Positions 45,192-55,035 of a stretch of DNA of 64,000 nucleotides are shown here, piece after piece. A program made the position numbers and the translations under genes. How positions within the stretch are numbered: the first letter of the stretch is position 1; the number at the start of each line of letters is the position of its first letter. Source of the DNA: Streptomyces sp. WM6386. Lineage in GTDB: Bacteria; Actinomycetota; Actinomycetes; Streptomycetales; Streptomycetaceae. The stretch covers positions 124,001 to 188,000 of the forward strand of contig NZ_JXTE01000004.1 of NCBI RefSeq assembly GCF_000972385.1, given 5' to 3'. The notes beneath the pieces were generated by a model, which was not told the origin of the DNA, ran no database searches, and saw nothing but the letters and a program-made list of their open reading frames with translations.

Positions 45192-46544
45192 TCAGCCCCC
45201 GACCCGGACCGAGCCGAGGACCCGCCGGATGCCCGACGGCTCGCTCTGCTCCCGGATCTGTACGTACACCTGCGGCTGCCCGCCGCCGTCCGGGGGAGTC
45301 AGCCCGGCCTCGACCACGGAACCGCCGCCCGGGCAGTCGCTCCACGTGCGGACCCGGCCGTGCCACACGGACAGGGTGTGGTCGCGGGCCCCGTCGTAGT
45401 GACAGCCGGGATGAGTGAGGGCGTTCACCAGGGCCGTGACATCGCCCCGCCCGACCATGCCGACGAACATTCCGTCGACGTCCGCGCCGAGGTCCTGCCA
45501 CCGCGCCAGGTCGTCCGCGACGGCGAACCCCGGCTGATGGCCGGCGGGCAGACCCAGCACACGCGGATCCCACCCCGAGCCACGCACCTGACCGGCCCAC
45601 GTGGCGGGCACCACGGCCGCGACCCGGCCGGTGGCGTCCTCGATCCGCAGTTCGGTCGGCGCCGACCCGTGGTCCATCAGCGCGAAGGCCGGGCCGGCCA
45701 CGGCCACCCCGGCCGCCAGAACGAGCAACCGGTGGCGCCGCCGCCGGGGCCTCGGACCCGTCGCCAGCCGCTCCAGCTCCTCGGCGAAGGCCCGCGCATC
45801 GGGCCAGCGGCGCTCCCGGTCCGGCCGCAGCGCCCGCATCAGGGCCCGCCGTACGCCGGGATCCAGGCCCGGACGCAGCCGGTCCGGCCGTACGACCTTC
45901 CCCGGCGCGCCCGGCACGCTGCCGGTGACCAGGTGATAGCCGACCGCGCCCAGGCTGTACACAGCGGCCCGCGCGTCGATGCCCGCACTCGGCTCGGCCT
46001 GCTCGGGCGGCCGGTATGCCGCCGAACTCGCGGCCGGCGTGAGCCCGGACGCCTCGGCCGGCGTCTTGGCCGGCCCGAGGTCGGCGAGCAGGACCTCCCG
46101 GGCGCCGTCCGGGCCGGTGCGCAGCAAGAGGTTGGACGGGTTGACGTCCCGGTGCCCGATCCCCGCCTCGCGCAGCGCGGCGGCGGCACGGGCCGCCAGC
46201 GCGGTGAGCCGCAGCGCCTCAGGGACGGGGAGCGGACCGTCGTCGAACAGGTCGGCGAGGGTGCCGCCGTCGGCGTACTCCATCACGAAGTACGGTCTGC
46301 CATCGGGCAGTTCGCCGATGTCGTAGACCTGCACCACCCGCCGCGAACCGGCCCGGCGCAGCAACCGGGCCTCGGACAGGAAGAGTTCGCGGATGTCCAG
46401 TCGGTGCGACCAGTTGTCGGCGAGGACCTTCACGGCGACCGGCGCGTCGAGTGTGTCGTCGTGCGCGAGCCACACGGTTCCGAACGTGCCTGTACCCAGG
46501 GGGCGTTCGATCCGGTAGCGGCCGATGCGCTCGACGGAGTGCAT
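45192..46544 (-). CDS. Transmembrane Ser/Thr protein kinase, atypical catalytic loop
   Basis: 450 residues. Gly-rich loop LGTGTFGTVWLA, ATP-anchoring Lys39 in VAVKVL, catalytic loop H131-R-D-V-N-P-S-N138 and D155-L-G for DFG. The Lys two residues after the catalytic Asp in the canonical HRDxKPxN is Asn here; HRD and the Mg-binding Asn138 remain, so activity is possible but not assured. One transmembrane helix (~272-290) and a ~150-residue extracellular domain with two Cys that I do not recognise. Start ATG 46544. Convergent or upstream partners: the DUF4232 lipoprotein lies downstream on the same strand, 81 bp away. Confidence 0.85.
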   Translation of the reverse strand: MHSVERIGRYRIERPLGTGTFGTVWLAHDDTLDAPVAVKVLADNWSHRLDIRELFLSEARLLRRAGSRRVVQVYDIGELPDGRPYFVMEYADGGTLADLFDDGPLPVPEALRLTALAARAAAALREAGIGHRDVNPSNLLLRTGPDGAREVLLADLGPAKTPAEASGLTPAASSAAYRPPEQAEPSAGIDARAAVYSLGAVGYHLVTGSVPGAPGKVVRPDRLRPGLDPGVRRALMRALRPDRERRWPDARAFAEELERLATGPRPRRRRHRLLVLAAGVAVAGPAFALMDHGSAPTELRIEDATGRVAAVVPATWAGQVRGSGWDPRVLGLPAGHQPGFAVADDLARWQDLGADVDGMFVGMVGRGDVTALVNALTHPGCHYDGARDHTLSVWHGRVRTWSDCPGGGSVVEAGLTPPDGGGQPQVYVQIREQSEPSGIRRVLGSVRVGG

Positions 46545-46565
46545 ACGACCATCATGCCTGCCCCG

Positions 46566-46767
46566 CGATCCACAGTGAGGGGAGCGCCGCGTGCCGTCCT
46601 CGACCGAGGAGCGGAGGCGGCGCAGGACGTGCTGCTCCAAGTCGCCCGGAAGATCGGCAGGTTCGAGGGCCGCAGCCGATCCAGCACCTGGCTCCACACG
46701 GTCGTCGCCAACTGGGCACGCCAGAAGTACCGCGAACTGAAACGCCGTTCGGCCGAGCGGCCCGACC
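46566..46767 (+). pseudogene. Remnant of an ECF-type sigma factor gene
   Basis: In the ~220-bp gap between kinase and phosphatase genes, the plus strand reads AAQDVLLQVARKIGRFEGRS then STWLHTVVANWARQKYRELKRRSAE, the sigma region 2 of an RNA polymerase sigma factor (helix that contacts -10 DNA and the polymerase). The N-terminal part of region 2 is shortened (AVLDRGAEAAQDV) and region 4 is missing: after RSAER the frame runs into the antisense 3' end of the phosphatase gene. So only a fragment survives. Confidence 0.65.
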
Positions 46768-46768
46768 G

Positions 46769-49147
46769 TCAGTCGTCCTCCTCGAGCAAACCGATCTCGG
46801 CCCAGATCGTCTTGCCCTCGGTGGTGTGCCGGCTGCCCCAGCGCTGGGTGAGCTGGGCGACCAGGAGCAGTCCGCGGCCACCCTCGTCCCACGTCTTGGC
46901 GCGCCGCAGATGCGGGGCCGTGTGGTTGGTGTCCGACACCTCGCAGATCAGCGTGGTCTCGTCGTGGATTAGCCGCAGCCGGATGGGGCGCGCGCCGTAG
47001 CGGATGGCGTTGGTGACGAGCTCGCTCACCACCAGCTCCGCGGTGAACGACGCCTCCAGGAGCTCCCAGGTGCCCAGCTGGTCGACGACCTGTTTGCGGA
47101 TCGGGCCGACGAGCGCCGGGTCGGCGGGGATGTGCCAGGTCGCGACCCGGGCGGCGGGCAGCCCTCGGGTGCGGGCCAGCAGCAGCGCCACGTCGTCGGC
47201 GGAGCCGCCCGCCGGGAGCAGGGTGTGCAGGACCCGGTCGCAGGTCTCCTCCAGCGACTCCGAGTACACCGACAGCGCCTCGCGCAGCAGTGCGTGACCG
47301 GCGTCGGCGTCCCGCTCACGGGACTCGATCAGGCCGTCGGTGAAGAACGACAGCACGGTGCCCTCACGCAGCTCCAGTTCGGCGGACTCGAAGGGCAGTC
47401 CGCCCACGCCCAGCGGCGGGCCGGAGGGCAGGTCGACCAGCTGCGGAGCGGCGCCCGGCGTGATCATCACCGGCGCGGGATGTCCGGCGCGGGCCAGGGT
47501 GCAGCGCCGCGACACCGGGTCGTAGACCGCGTACAGACAGGTGGCGCCGACCTCGCCGGGGCTGCCCTCGCCACCGGCCTCCGCGGACAGCCGGACGACC
47601 AGGTCGTCGAGGTGGGTGAGCAGTTCGTCGGGGGCGAGGTCGATGTCGGCCAGCGTGCGAACGGCGGTGCGCAGCCGGCCCATCGTGGCGGAGGCCTGGA
47701 TGCCGTGGCCGACCACGTCCCCGACGACCATCGCGACCCGCATCCCGGACAGCGGGATCACGTCGAACCAGTCGCCGCCTACCCCGGCCCGCGCTGCCGG
47801 GAGATAGCGCGAGGCCGCGTCCACGGCGGCGGTGCGCGGCAGCTTGCGGGGCAGCAGACTGCGCTGCAGGGCGAGGGCGGTCTCCCGCTCGCGGGAGAAG
47901 CGGCGGGCGTTGTCGATGCACACGGCCGCGCGGGCCGTCACCTCCTCGGCCAGCAGCACATCGTCGGGCGTGAACGGATCCGGCCGCCGAAACCGTGTCA
48001 GCACCGCGACGCCGAGGGTCAGACCACGGGCCTGGATCGGCACCGACATCGTCGAGTGGATGCCGTACTCCTGGACCCGCTCGCTGCGCGCCGGGTCCCA
48101 GGACAGCCACTGGTCGAGCTCCCCGGAGGCCACGGTGGCGACGATGGTGGCGCCCGCCACCAGTGAGTCGGCCTGGGGTGAGGTGGCCGGGTACGGCTCC
48201 AGCTGTCCGGGCTTGACGACGGCCTCGGGGGTGCCGGGGTTGACCGACTGGTGCGCGGCTCGGCGCAGCCCGACCGGCGCGGTGAGCACCGGCGGCGGAT
48301 CGCCGTTCTCCTGCGGGTCCAGCAGGTCGATGCTGACGAAGTCGGCGAGCGCGGGCACACAGACGTCGGCGAGTTCCTGCGCCGTCCGGGTGACGTCGAG
48401 GGTGGAGCCGATCCGCACGCTCGCCTCGTTGACCAGCTGGAGCCGCTCCCGGGCGAGGTAGTTCTCGGTGAAGTCGTGCGCTGCCAGGCACACCCCCCGC
48501 ACCCGCCCCTCGGCGTCGGTGACGGGGGCCATCCGGGCCAGCCAGGCGTGCGCGGCCCGCTCCCCGCCGGTCCGCATGTACGTCTGGACGTCCTCGGCGC
48601 GGCCCGAGGCGAGCACCCGCAGCAGGTGCCGCTCCAGCTCCGCGCTCTCCGGCTTGCCGCCGATCTCCGACAGCCTGAGGCCCCGGATGCGCTCCTCGGG
48701 CAGCCCGATCACCTCGGCCATGGCGTCGTTGACCCGGGTCAGCCGCAGCCGCTCGTCGTAGACCGCGACGGCGCAGGGCGACTGGACGAGCGCCGCCGTG
48801 GCGAGGGGGCCGTCCGGGGAGCCGGTGACCTCCAGCGGGGTGACCACGAGCCATTGACCCGGGCTGCCGTCCCGCGAGCGTCTGTGGTGGGCGAGCAGCC
48901 AGACGGACACGGTGCCGCCGTCGCGGTGGCGGAGCGTGACGGTGCCGTCCCAGCGCGGGCCCCCGGGCGCGAAGACCGCGTCCGGACCGCCGTTGACCAG
49001 CAGATTCGCGGCGGGGCGACCCAGGACATCAGGAGCGGGGTGGCCCAGCAGGCGCTCGGCGCCGGCGTTCCACTCCCGCACCGTACCGAGGTCGTCGATG
49101 ACAGCCCGTGCCGTCGCGGCATCGTCGAACGGGTAGTCCGGGCTCAT
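46769..49147 (-). CDS. PAS-PAS-GAF-SpoIIE phosphatase with kinase-like ATPase tail
   Basis: 792 residues. Two PAS domains (~1-110, ~115-235), a GAF domain (~245-420, VNEASVRIGSTLDVTRTAQELADVCVPALADFVSIDL), a PP2C/SpoIIE phosphatase domain (~430-630: LLPRKLP, AGVGGDWFDVIPLSG with metal Asp, GDVVGHGIQASATM, LSFFTDGLIESR) and a C-terminal anti-sigma-kinase-like HATPase_c (~650-790: LVVSELVTNAIRYG, RGLLLVAQLTQRWG). Such proteins dephosphorylate STAS antagonists and can also act as anti-sigma kinases. ATG 49147 with GGAG 8 bp upstream is preferred over an earlier GTG. Confidence 0.92.
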   Translation of the reverse strand: MSPDYPFDDAATARAVIDDLGTVREWNAGAERLLGHPAPDVLGRPAANLLVNGGPDAVFAPGGPRWDGTVTLRHRDGGTVSVWLLAHHRRSRDGSPGQWLVVTPLEVTGSPDGPLATAALVQSPCAVAVYDERLRLTRVNDAMAEVIGLPEERIRGLRLSEIGGKPESAELERHLLRVLASGRAEDVQTYMRTGGERAAHAWLARMAPVTDAEGRVRGVCLAAHDFTENYLARERLQLVNEASVRIGSTLDVTRTAQELADVCVPALADFVSIDLLDPQENGDPPPVLTAPVGLRRAAHQSVNPGTPEAVVKPGQLEPYPATSPQADSLVAGATIVATVASGELDQWLSWDPARSERVQEYGIHSTMSVPIQARGLTLGVAVLTRFRRPDPFTPDDVLLAEEVTARAAVCIDNARRFSRERETALALQRSLLPRKLPRTAAVDAASRYLPAARAGVGGDWFDVIPLSGMRVAMVVGDVVGHGIQASATMGRLRTAVRTLADIDLAPDELLTHLDDLVVRLSAEAGGEGSPGEVGATCLYAVYDPVSRRCTLARAGHPAPVMITPGAAPQLVDLPSGPPLGVGGLPFESAELELREGTVLSFFTDGLIESRERDADAGHALLREALSVYSESLEETCDRVLHTLLPAGGSADDVALLLARTRGLPAARVATWHIPADPALVGPIRKQVVDQLGTWELLEASFTAELVVSELVTNAIRYGARPIRLRLIHDETTLICEVSDTNHTAPHLRRAKTWDEGGRGLLLVAQLTQRWGSRHTTEGKTIWAEIGLLEEDD

Positions 49148-49406
49148 CGTCGCCACTCCATCGCGGACACTCACAGTGAACAGGCGCGTCACTTGAGTGC
49201 CAGCCTAGTCCGTCACGCTCGCGCGCGGACGGGAACCCCCTGGGCACCCGGAGGCACCGGCATGGGGGACATCCGGCCGTTGTGACGCGCGGGGCAGCCG
49301 TGTGTGATCGCACCCTTGACGGCCCGGTGTGGCACGGCGTCAGAATCTGTGTGTTCACGATCAGTTGTGAGTACTTCTGGGCCCTGATGAGGGAGAGCCG
49401 CACGCC
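49148..49406. promoter_or_regulatory. Divergent region between phosphatase and GH2 gene
   Basis: 259 bp. Contains TTGACG at 49317-49322 (possible -35 for the GH2 gene) and a 24-bp weakly symmetrical sequence at 49351-49374 (TCAC ... GTGA with GT/AC at the edges) that could bind a regulator. No further feature. Confidence 0.3.
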
Positions 49407-52400
49407 ATGACGGTCACTCGCAGATCTGTCCTGATCGCCTCCGCCGCCGCGCCCGCGGCCGGAGCGTTCCTGAGCCCCTCGGCGGCACTGGCCGCCGAGG
49501 CCGCCGCGCAGGGCGCCTCGGGCCGCAGCACGGTCGCCCTGCGCGACGGCTGGCGCTTCGCGCTGGTCAACCCGGGCGGGATCACCGACCCGACCGGCGC
49601 CTACGCCGGCGCCGCCGACCCCGACTACGACGACTCGGGCTGGCGTCAGGTCGCCGTGCCCCACGACTGGAGCATCGAGCTCGCCCCCACCACACAGAAC
49701 GGCACCACCAGCGGCACCGGCTTCTTCCCGGGCGGCCTCGGCTGGTACCGGCTCGCTTTCACCCTGCCGCCCGCGTACGCCGGCAAGCGGATCTCGGTGG
49801 AGTTCGACGGCGTCTACATGGATGCGTACGTGTACTGCAACGGCACCGAGGCCGGCCGCCACCCCTATGGCTACACCGGTTTCGCCTTCGACGTCACCGA
49901 CCTGCTGCACACCGACGGCTCCACCGAGAACGTGATCGCGGTCAAGGTGCAGAACCGGCTGCCCAGCAGCCGCTGGTACTCGGGCAGCGGCATCTACCGC
50001 GAGGCCCGCCTCGTCGTCACCGAGCCGGTGCGCGTGAAGCGCTGGGGCACCTACGTCACGACACCGCAGGTCACCGAGGAACGGGCGCTGGTCCGGGTGC
50101 AGACCTCCGTGGTGAACGGGTCCGGCACCGCGAGCCGGGTCGAGATCCGCTCGACGGTCCAGGACGCGCGCGGCCGGACGGTGACCCGCGCGGCGACCAC
50201 GCTGGCCGTCACCGACGAGGCCACGCAGACCCATGAACTCACCGTCCCCGAGCCCAGGTTGTGGGACTTCGACGACCCGCACCGCTACACCCTGCTCACC
50301 GAACTCCGCGTGGCCGGCAAGACCGTCGACACCCACCGCACCCCCTTCGGGATCCGCACCTTCGGCATCGACCCCGACGAGGGCTTCCACCTCAACGGCA
50401 CCCACGCCAAGTTCAAGGGCGTCGACCTCCACCACGACCTCGGCGCGCTCGGCGCCGCCGTCAGCATCGACGCGATCCGCCGCCAGATGACCATCATGAA
50501 GTCGATGGGCGTCAACGCCTTCCGCACCTCCCACAACCCGCCCTCGCCGGAGATGATCCGGGTCTGCGAGGAGCTCGGCATCGTGATGCTGGTGGAGGCG
50601 TTCGACTGCTGGAAGACCGGCAAGACGCGCTACGACTACGGCCGGTTCTTCGACGAGTGGTGCGAGAAGGACGCGACCGAGATGGTGCTCGCGGCCCGCA
50701 ACTCGCCCGCCGTGCTGCTGTGGTCGATCGGCAACGAGATCCCCGACTCCACCTCCACCGCCGGACTTGCCATGGCCGACCGGATCATCGACGCCATCAG
50801 GGCCGTCGACGACACCCGCCCGCTGATCATCGGCTCCGACAAGTACCGGCGGCTGCCCGCCAAGGGCTCGGCGGCCGATCTGATGCTGGCCAAGCTGGAC
50901 GGCCTCGGCCTCAACTACAACACGGCCAAGTCGGTGGACCAGTTGCACGAGGCGTACCCGCATCTGTTCCTCTTCGAGTCCGAGTCGTCCTCCGAGACCT
51001 CGACCCGCGGCGTCTATCAGGAGCCCGAACACCTCAACACCGGCGAGAACCACACCCCGGGCGGACGCGCGGTGTCCTCCTACGACAACAACCTCGCCTC
51101 CTGGACCATGAGCGGCGAGTACGGGCACAAGAAGGACCGGGACCGTCAGTGGTTCACGGGCCAGTTCCTGTGGTCGGGCATCGACTACATCGGCGAGCCG
51201 ACGCCGTACGACGTCTTCCCGGTCAAGGCCTCCTTCTTCGGGGCGGTCGACACGGCCGGCTTCCCGAAGGACATGTACTACCTCTTCCGGAGCCAGTGGA
51301 CCAGCGAGCCGATGGTTCATCTGCTGCCGATGACCTGGAACCACACGGAGGGTGGCACGGTCGAGGTGTGGGCGTACTCCAACGTCGCCACCGTCGAGCT
51401 GTTTCTCAACGGGAAGTCCCTCGGCACCCGGACCTTCGACACCAAGAAGACCGTCGACGGCCGGGAGTACCTGGAGACCACCGAGGCCACCGGCGACGAC
51501 AAGACCTTCACCGACGGCCCCTACCCCGGCAGTTACACGAGCCCCAACGGCAGCGCGGGCAAGCTCCATCTGACGTGGAAGGTGCCGTACCGGGCGGGGG
51601 AGTTGAAGGCGGTGGCCCGCCGCGGCGGCAAGGTCGTCGCCACCGACGTGCTGCGCACGGCAGGCCCGGCGCGTGCCGTACGGCTCAGCGCGGACCGCAA
51701 GTCCCTTTCGGCGGACGGGCGTTCGCTGGTCTTCGTGACCGCGGAGATCGTCGACGCCCGCGGAGTGGTCGTACCCGACGCGGAGAACCTGATCACCTTC
51801 GAGGTGAAGGGCGGCTCCCTCGCCGGACTCGACAACGGGCGTGAGGAGAGCGCCGAGCGCTACCAGGCCGCCACCCGGACCGCCTTCTGCGGGAAGGCGC
51901 TCGCGATCGTGCGGTCGGGCACGGAGCCGGGCGCGCTGAAGGTGATCGCCCGCGTGGAGGGCCTCAAGGCGGGCACCGCGAGCCTGCACACCGAGCCGGC
52001 CCGGTCGGCCGCGACCACTCCTGCGGCCGATTTCGCCCCGGACCACCCGGCACCGCCGAACTATCCGTACGCGGACGCCAGTTACTCGGGCCGTCCGGAC
52101 ACCCTCCCCGCCGCCATGCTCGACGGCGACGCGACCACCGGCTGGTCCAACGCCTTCAGCAAGGCCGCCACGGCCCTTCTGCCGCTCTTCAACGGTGCCA
52201 GGGCCGAGGACTGGGTCTCGGTGGACCTCGGACGCACCCGGACCTTCGACCGCGTGGAGGTCTCCTTCACCTTGAGCGCCACCCACGCCCTGCCCGCCTC
52301 CGTCGAGGCCGAGGTGTGGGACGGCAAGCGGTATGTGCGGGTACAGGGCGCGGCGGTCGAGTGGGCCTCGGACTCGGACGCGCCGACGGTGATGACCTTC

Positions 52401-52505
52401 GCTGCGGTCCGAGGCTCCCGACTGCGGCTGAACCTGACCAGTAGCCGCCCGGGAGAGGTGCAGGGGGCGATCCGCATCAGCAGGCTGGAGATATCCGCCA
52501 CCTGA
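49407..52505 (+). CDS. Tat-exported glycoside hydrolase family 2 (beta-galactosidase-like)
   Basis: 1032 residues. Tat-type leader TRRSVLIASAAAPAAGAFLSPSAALAAEA. GH2 sandwich domain (LRDGWRFALVNPGG ... GGLGWYRLAFTLP ... GIYREARL), immunoglobulin-like domain, then the TIM barrel: GVDLHHDLGALG, FRTSHNPPSPE, acid/base Glu in LLWSIGNEIPDS, and the likely nucleophile Glu in FLFESESSSETSTRG. The C-terminal ~130 residues (TLPAAMLDGDATTGWSNAF ... WVSVDLGRTRTFDRVEV) form an F5/8 type C (discoidin-like) carbohydrate-binding domain. Exported glycosidase for galactosides or related plant polysaccharides. RBS GGGAGAG before ATG 49407. Confidence 0.92.
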   Translation: MTVTRRSVLIASAAAPAAGAFLSPSAALAAEAAAQGASGRSTVALRDGWRFALVNPGGITDPTGAYAGAADPDYDDSGWRQVAVPHDWSIELAPTTQNGTTSGTGFFPGGLGWYRLAFTLPPAYAGKRISVEFDGVYMDAYVYCNGTEAGRHPYGYTGFAFDVTDLLHTDGSTENVIAVKVQNRLPSSRWYSGSGIYREARLVVTEPVRVKRWGTYVTTPQVTEERALVRVQTSVVNGSGTASRVEIRSTVQDARGRTVTRAATTLAVTDEATQTHELTVPEPRLWDFDDPHRYTLLTELRVAGKTVDTHRTPFGIRTFGIDPDEGFHLNGTHAKFKGVDLHHDLGALGAAVSIDAIRRQMTIMKSMGVNAFRTSHNPPSPEMIRVCEELGIVMLVEAFDCWKTGKTRYDYGRFFDEWCEKDATEMVLAARNSPAVLLWSIGNEIPDSTSTAGLAMADRIIDAIRAVDDTRPLIIGSDKYRRLPAKGSAADLMLAKLDGLGLNYNTAKSVDQLHEAYPHLFLFESESSSETSTRGVYQEPEHLNTGENHTPGGRAVSSYDNNLASWTMSGEYGHKKDRDRQWFTGQFLWSGIDYIGEPTPYDVFPVKASFFGAVDTAGFPKDMYYLFRSQWTSEPMVHLLPMTWNHTEGGTVEVWAYSNVATVELFLNGKSLGTRTFDTKKTVDGREYLETTEATGDDKTFTDGPYPGSYTSPNGSAGKLHLTWKVPYRAGELKAVARRGGKVVATDVLRTAGPARAVRLSADRKSLSADGRSLVFVTAEIVDARGVVVPDAENLITFEVKGGSLAGLDNGREESAERYQAATRTAFCGKALAIVRSGTEPGALKVIARVEGLKAGTASLHTEPARSAATTPAADFAPDHPAPPNYPYADASYSGRPDTLPAAMLDGDATTGWSNAFSKAATALLPLFNGARAEDWVSVDLGRTRTFDRVEVSFTLSATHALPASVEAEVWDGKRYVRVQGAAVEWASDSDAPTVMTFAAVRGSRLRLNLTSSRPGEVQGAIRISRLEISAT

Positions 52506-52545
52506 GTAGCGTCACGGTCCGGACAGCCGGTTCCGGCAACACCCC

Positions 52546-52590
52546 AGGGGCGCGGAGAACTGCGGACCAGCCACGATGGCGCCGCAGCCG
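52546..52590. repeat. Dispersed intergenic repeat, variant form
   Basis: AGGGGCGCGGAGAACTGCGG then ACCAGCCACGATGGCGCCGCAGCC, about 45 bp after the GH2 gene. It shares the AGGGGCGCGG head with the two longer repeats but follows a different body, a form also common in Streptomyces intergenic regions. Confidence 0.55.
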
Positions 52591-52642
52591 AAAACGGCCC
52601 ACCCAGCGGAGTGTTTCGTCTCGTCCGGACCGTTGACGTGGT

Positions 52643-52692
52643 GTCATGCCTGCAACAAGCATGACCTCGACCGTCTATTGGGAGCGCTCCCA
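52643..52692. promoter_or_regulatory. CebR operator and promoter region of the cellulase gene
   Basis: TGGGAGCGCTCCCA (52679-52692), a perfect 14-bp palindrome identical to the known CebR operator, 38 bp upstream of the GH9 start. CebR is the LacI-type repressor relieved by cello-oligosaccharides. Just upstream are TTGACG (52633-52638) and an inverted repeat GTCATGC-N9-GCATGAC (52643-52665). Confidence 0.85.
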
Positions 52693-52729
52693 TACCGATC
52701 GCACCCGCAGCTCACCGAGGAGCCCGGAC

Positions 52730-54973
52730 GTGAAAAGACGCAGAACCGCCCTGTTGTCCCTGACGGCCCTGCTGGGAGCGGCACTTGTGGCCTCCCCGGT
52801 GTCCACGGCCGCCGCCGAGGAGGTCGAGCAGCTCAAGAACGGCACCTTCGACACCACCACCGAGCCGTGGTGGGCGTCCAGCAACGTCACCGCGGGCCTG
52901 TCCGGCGGACAGCTGTGCGCGCAGGTGCCGGGCGGCACCACCAACCGCTGGGACGCCGCCGTCGGCCAGAACGACGTCACCCTGGTGAAGGGGGAGTCGT
53001 ACAAGTTCAGCTTCACCGCGAACGGTTCGCCCGCGGACCACGTCGTCCGCGCGATCGTGGGCCTCCAGGTCGCGCCGTACGACACCTACTTCGAGGTCAG
53101 CCCCCAGCTCAGCGTGTCCGGCGACTCCTACGCGTACACCTTCACCTCGCCCGTCGACGCCACCCAGGCCCAGGTCGGCTTCCAGCTCGGCGGCAGCGCG
53201 GACCCCTGGCGGTTCTGCGTGGACGACGCCTCACTGCTGGGCGGCGTGCCGCCCGAGGTGTACGAGCCGGACACCGGGCCCCGGGTGCGCGTCAACCAGG
53301 TCGCCTATCTGCCCTCCGGTCCGAAGAACGCCACGCTGGTCACCGACGCGACCGCGAAGCTGCCCTGGCAGCTGAAGAACGCCGCGGGCCGTGTGGTCGC
53401 CCAGGGTTCGACCACGCCTCGCGGCACGGACGCCTCGTCCGCGCAGAACGTCCACTCCATCGACTTCGGTTCCTACAAGAAGCAGGGCAAGGACTTCACC
53501 CTGGTCGCCGACGGCGAGACCAGCCGCCCCTTCGACATCGGCACGAGCGCCTACGAGCAGCTCCGCACGGACGCCGCGAAGTACTACTACACCCAGCGCA
53601 GTGGCATCGCGATCCGTGACGACCTGCGCCCGGGCTACGGCCGCGCGGCCGGCCACATCGACGTCGCGCCCAACCAGGGCGACGGCGACGTGCCCTGCCA
53701 GCCGGGTGTCTGCGACTACACCCTCGATGTCACCGGCGGCTGGTACGACGCCGGCGACCACGGCAAGTACGTCGTCAACGGCGGCATCTCCACCTGGGAG
53801 CTGCTGAGCACCTACGAACGCTCCCTGCACGCCCGCACCGGACAGCCCGCCAAGCTCGGTGACGGCACCCTCGCCATCCCGGAGAGCGGCAACAAGGTGC
53901 CGGACATTCTCGACGAGAGCCGCTGGGAGCTGGAGTTCCTGCTGAAGATGCAGGTGCCCGCCGGTCAGCCGCTGGCCGGGATGGCGCATCACAAGGTCCA
54001 CGACGAGGCGTGGACGGGCCTGCCGCTGCTGCCGAGCGAGGACCCGCAGAAGCGCGAACTGCACCCGGCGAACACCGCGGCGACCCTGAACCTGGCGGCG
54101 ACGGCCGCACAGGCGGCCCGCCTCTACCGGCCCTACGACAAGGCGTTCGCGTCCAAGGCCCTCACCGCCGCCCGCAACGCCTGGACCGCGGCCCTCGCCC
54201 ACCCGGACATCTACGCCGACCCCAATGACGGCACCGGCGGCGGCGCCTACCCCGACAGCGACGTGACCGACGAGTTCTACTGGGCGGCGGCCGAGCTGTA
54301 TCTCACCACCGGGGAGAAGACCTTCGCGGACCGCGTGCTCGCCTCGCCCGTCCACACCGCCGACATCTTCGGCCCCCTCGGCTACGACTGGGCCCGTACC
54401 GCCGCGGCCGCCCGCCTGGACCTGGCCACCGTGCCGAACAAGCTGCCCGGCCGGGACAAGGTGCGCCAGTCGGTGGTCAAGGGCGCGGACGGCTACCTCG
54501 CGACACTCAAGGCACAGCCGTACGGCATGCCGTACGCCCCCGCCGACAACCTCTACGACTGGGGCTCCAACCACCAGATCCTGCACAACGGCATCGTCAT
54601 CGCCACCGCGTACGACATCACCGGCGGCTCCAAGTACCGTGACGGCGCCGTGCAGTCCATGGACTACATCTTCGGCCGCAACGCGCTGAACATGTCGTAC
54701 GTGACGGGCTACGGAGAGGTGAACTCCCACAACCAGCACGCCCGTTGGTACGCCCATCAGCTCGACCCGAGCCAGCCGAACCCGCCGAAGGGAACCCTGG
54801 CCGGCGGACCGAACTCGAGCATCCAGGACCCCTACGCACAGAGCAAACTCCAGGGCTGCGTCGGTCAGTTCTGCTACATCGACGACATCCAGTCCTGGTC
54901 GACCAACGAGCACACCATCAACTGGAACTCCGCCCTGACCCGGATGGCGTCCTTCGTGGCCGACCAGACGTAG
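52730..54973 (+). CDS. Secreted GH9 endoglucanase (cellulase)
   Basis: 747 residues. Signal peptide [31 protein letters not shown]; an N-terminal CBM4_9 carbohydrate-binding module (~31-185, [26 protein letters not shown]); an Ig-like CelD_N domain (~190-275, [22 protein letters not shown]); and a GH9 (alpha/alpha)6 catalytic domain with [15 protein letters not shown] (catalytic base Asp), [12 protein letters not shown] and the late acid Glu in [15 protein letters not shown] 52730 has GAGGAG 7 bp upstream; an earlier ATG at 52646 overlaps the operator. Controlled by CebR and thus induced by cellobiose (established for this operator). Confidence 0.93.
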   Translation: MKRRRTALLSLTALLGAALVASPVSTAAAEEVEQLKNGTFDTTTEPWWASSNVTAGLSGGQLCAQVPGGTTNRWDAAVGQNDVTLVKGESYKFSFTANGSPADHVVRAIVGLQVAPYDTYFEVSPQLSVSGDSYAYTFTSPVDATQAQVGFQLGGSADPWRFCVDDASLLGGVPPEVYEPDTGPRVRVNQVAYLPSGPKNATLVTDATAKLPWQLKNAAGRVVAQGSTTPRGTDASSAQNVHSIDFGSYKKQGKDFTLVADGETSRPFDIGTSAYEQLRTDAAKYYYTQRSGIAIRDDLRPGYGRAAGHIDVAPNQGDGDVPCQPGVCDYTLDVTGGWYDAGDHGKYVVNGGISTWELLSTYERSLHARTGQPAKLGDGTLAIPESGNKVPDILDESRWELEFLLKMQVPAGQPLAGMAHHKVHDEAWTGLPLLPSEDPQKRELHPANTAATLNLAATAAQAARLYRPYDKAFASKALTAARNAWTAALAHPDIYADPNDGTGGGAYPDSDVTDEFYWAAAELYLTTGEKTFADRVLASPVHTADIFGPLGYDWARTAAAARLDLATVPNKLPGRDKVRQSVVKGADGYLATLKAQPYGMPYAPADNLYDWGSNHQILHNGIVIATAYDITGGSKYRDGAVQSMDYIFGRNALNMSYVTGYGEVNSHNQHARWYAHQLDPSQPNPPKGTLAGGPNSSIQDPYAQSKLQGCVGQFCYIDDIQSWSTNEHTINWNSALTRMASFVADQT

Positions 54974-54989
54974 CGCGGAAACTGCTCGC

Positions 54990-55032
54990 CGAGGGGCCCC
55001 ATGACACTCCCACGAGGTCATGGGGCCCCTCG
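54990..55032. terminator. Bidirectional terminator between cellulase and dioxygenase genes
   Basis: Perfect 16-bp stem: CGAGGGGCCCCATGAC (54990-55005) with GTCATGGGGCCCCTCG (55017-55032), 11-nt loop. Sits in the 62-bp gap between convergent genes. Confidence 0.85.
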
Positions 55033-55035
55033 CGG

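Noticed and set aside
44766..47000. 744-residue plus-strand frame covering kinase and lipoprotein genes antisense
   Set aside because: Only the 46566-46767 part resembles a protein (sigma region 2) and is reported as a remnant; the rest is shadow.
49029..52286. 1085-residue minus-strand frame opposite the GH2 gene
   Set aside because: Frame-shadow; repeats of V/G/R/H typical of antisense high-GC DNA.
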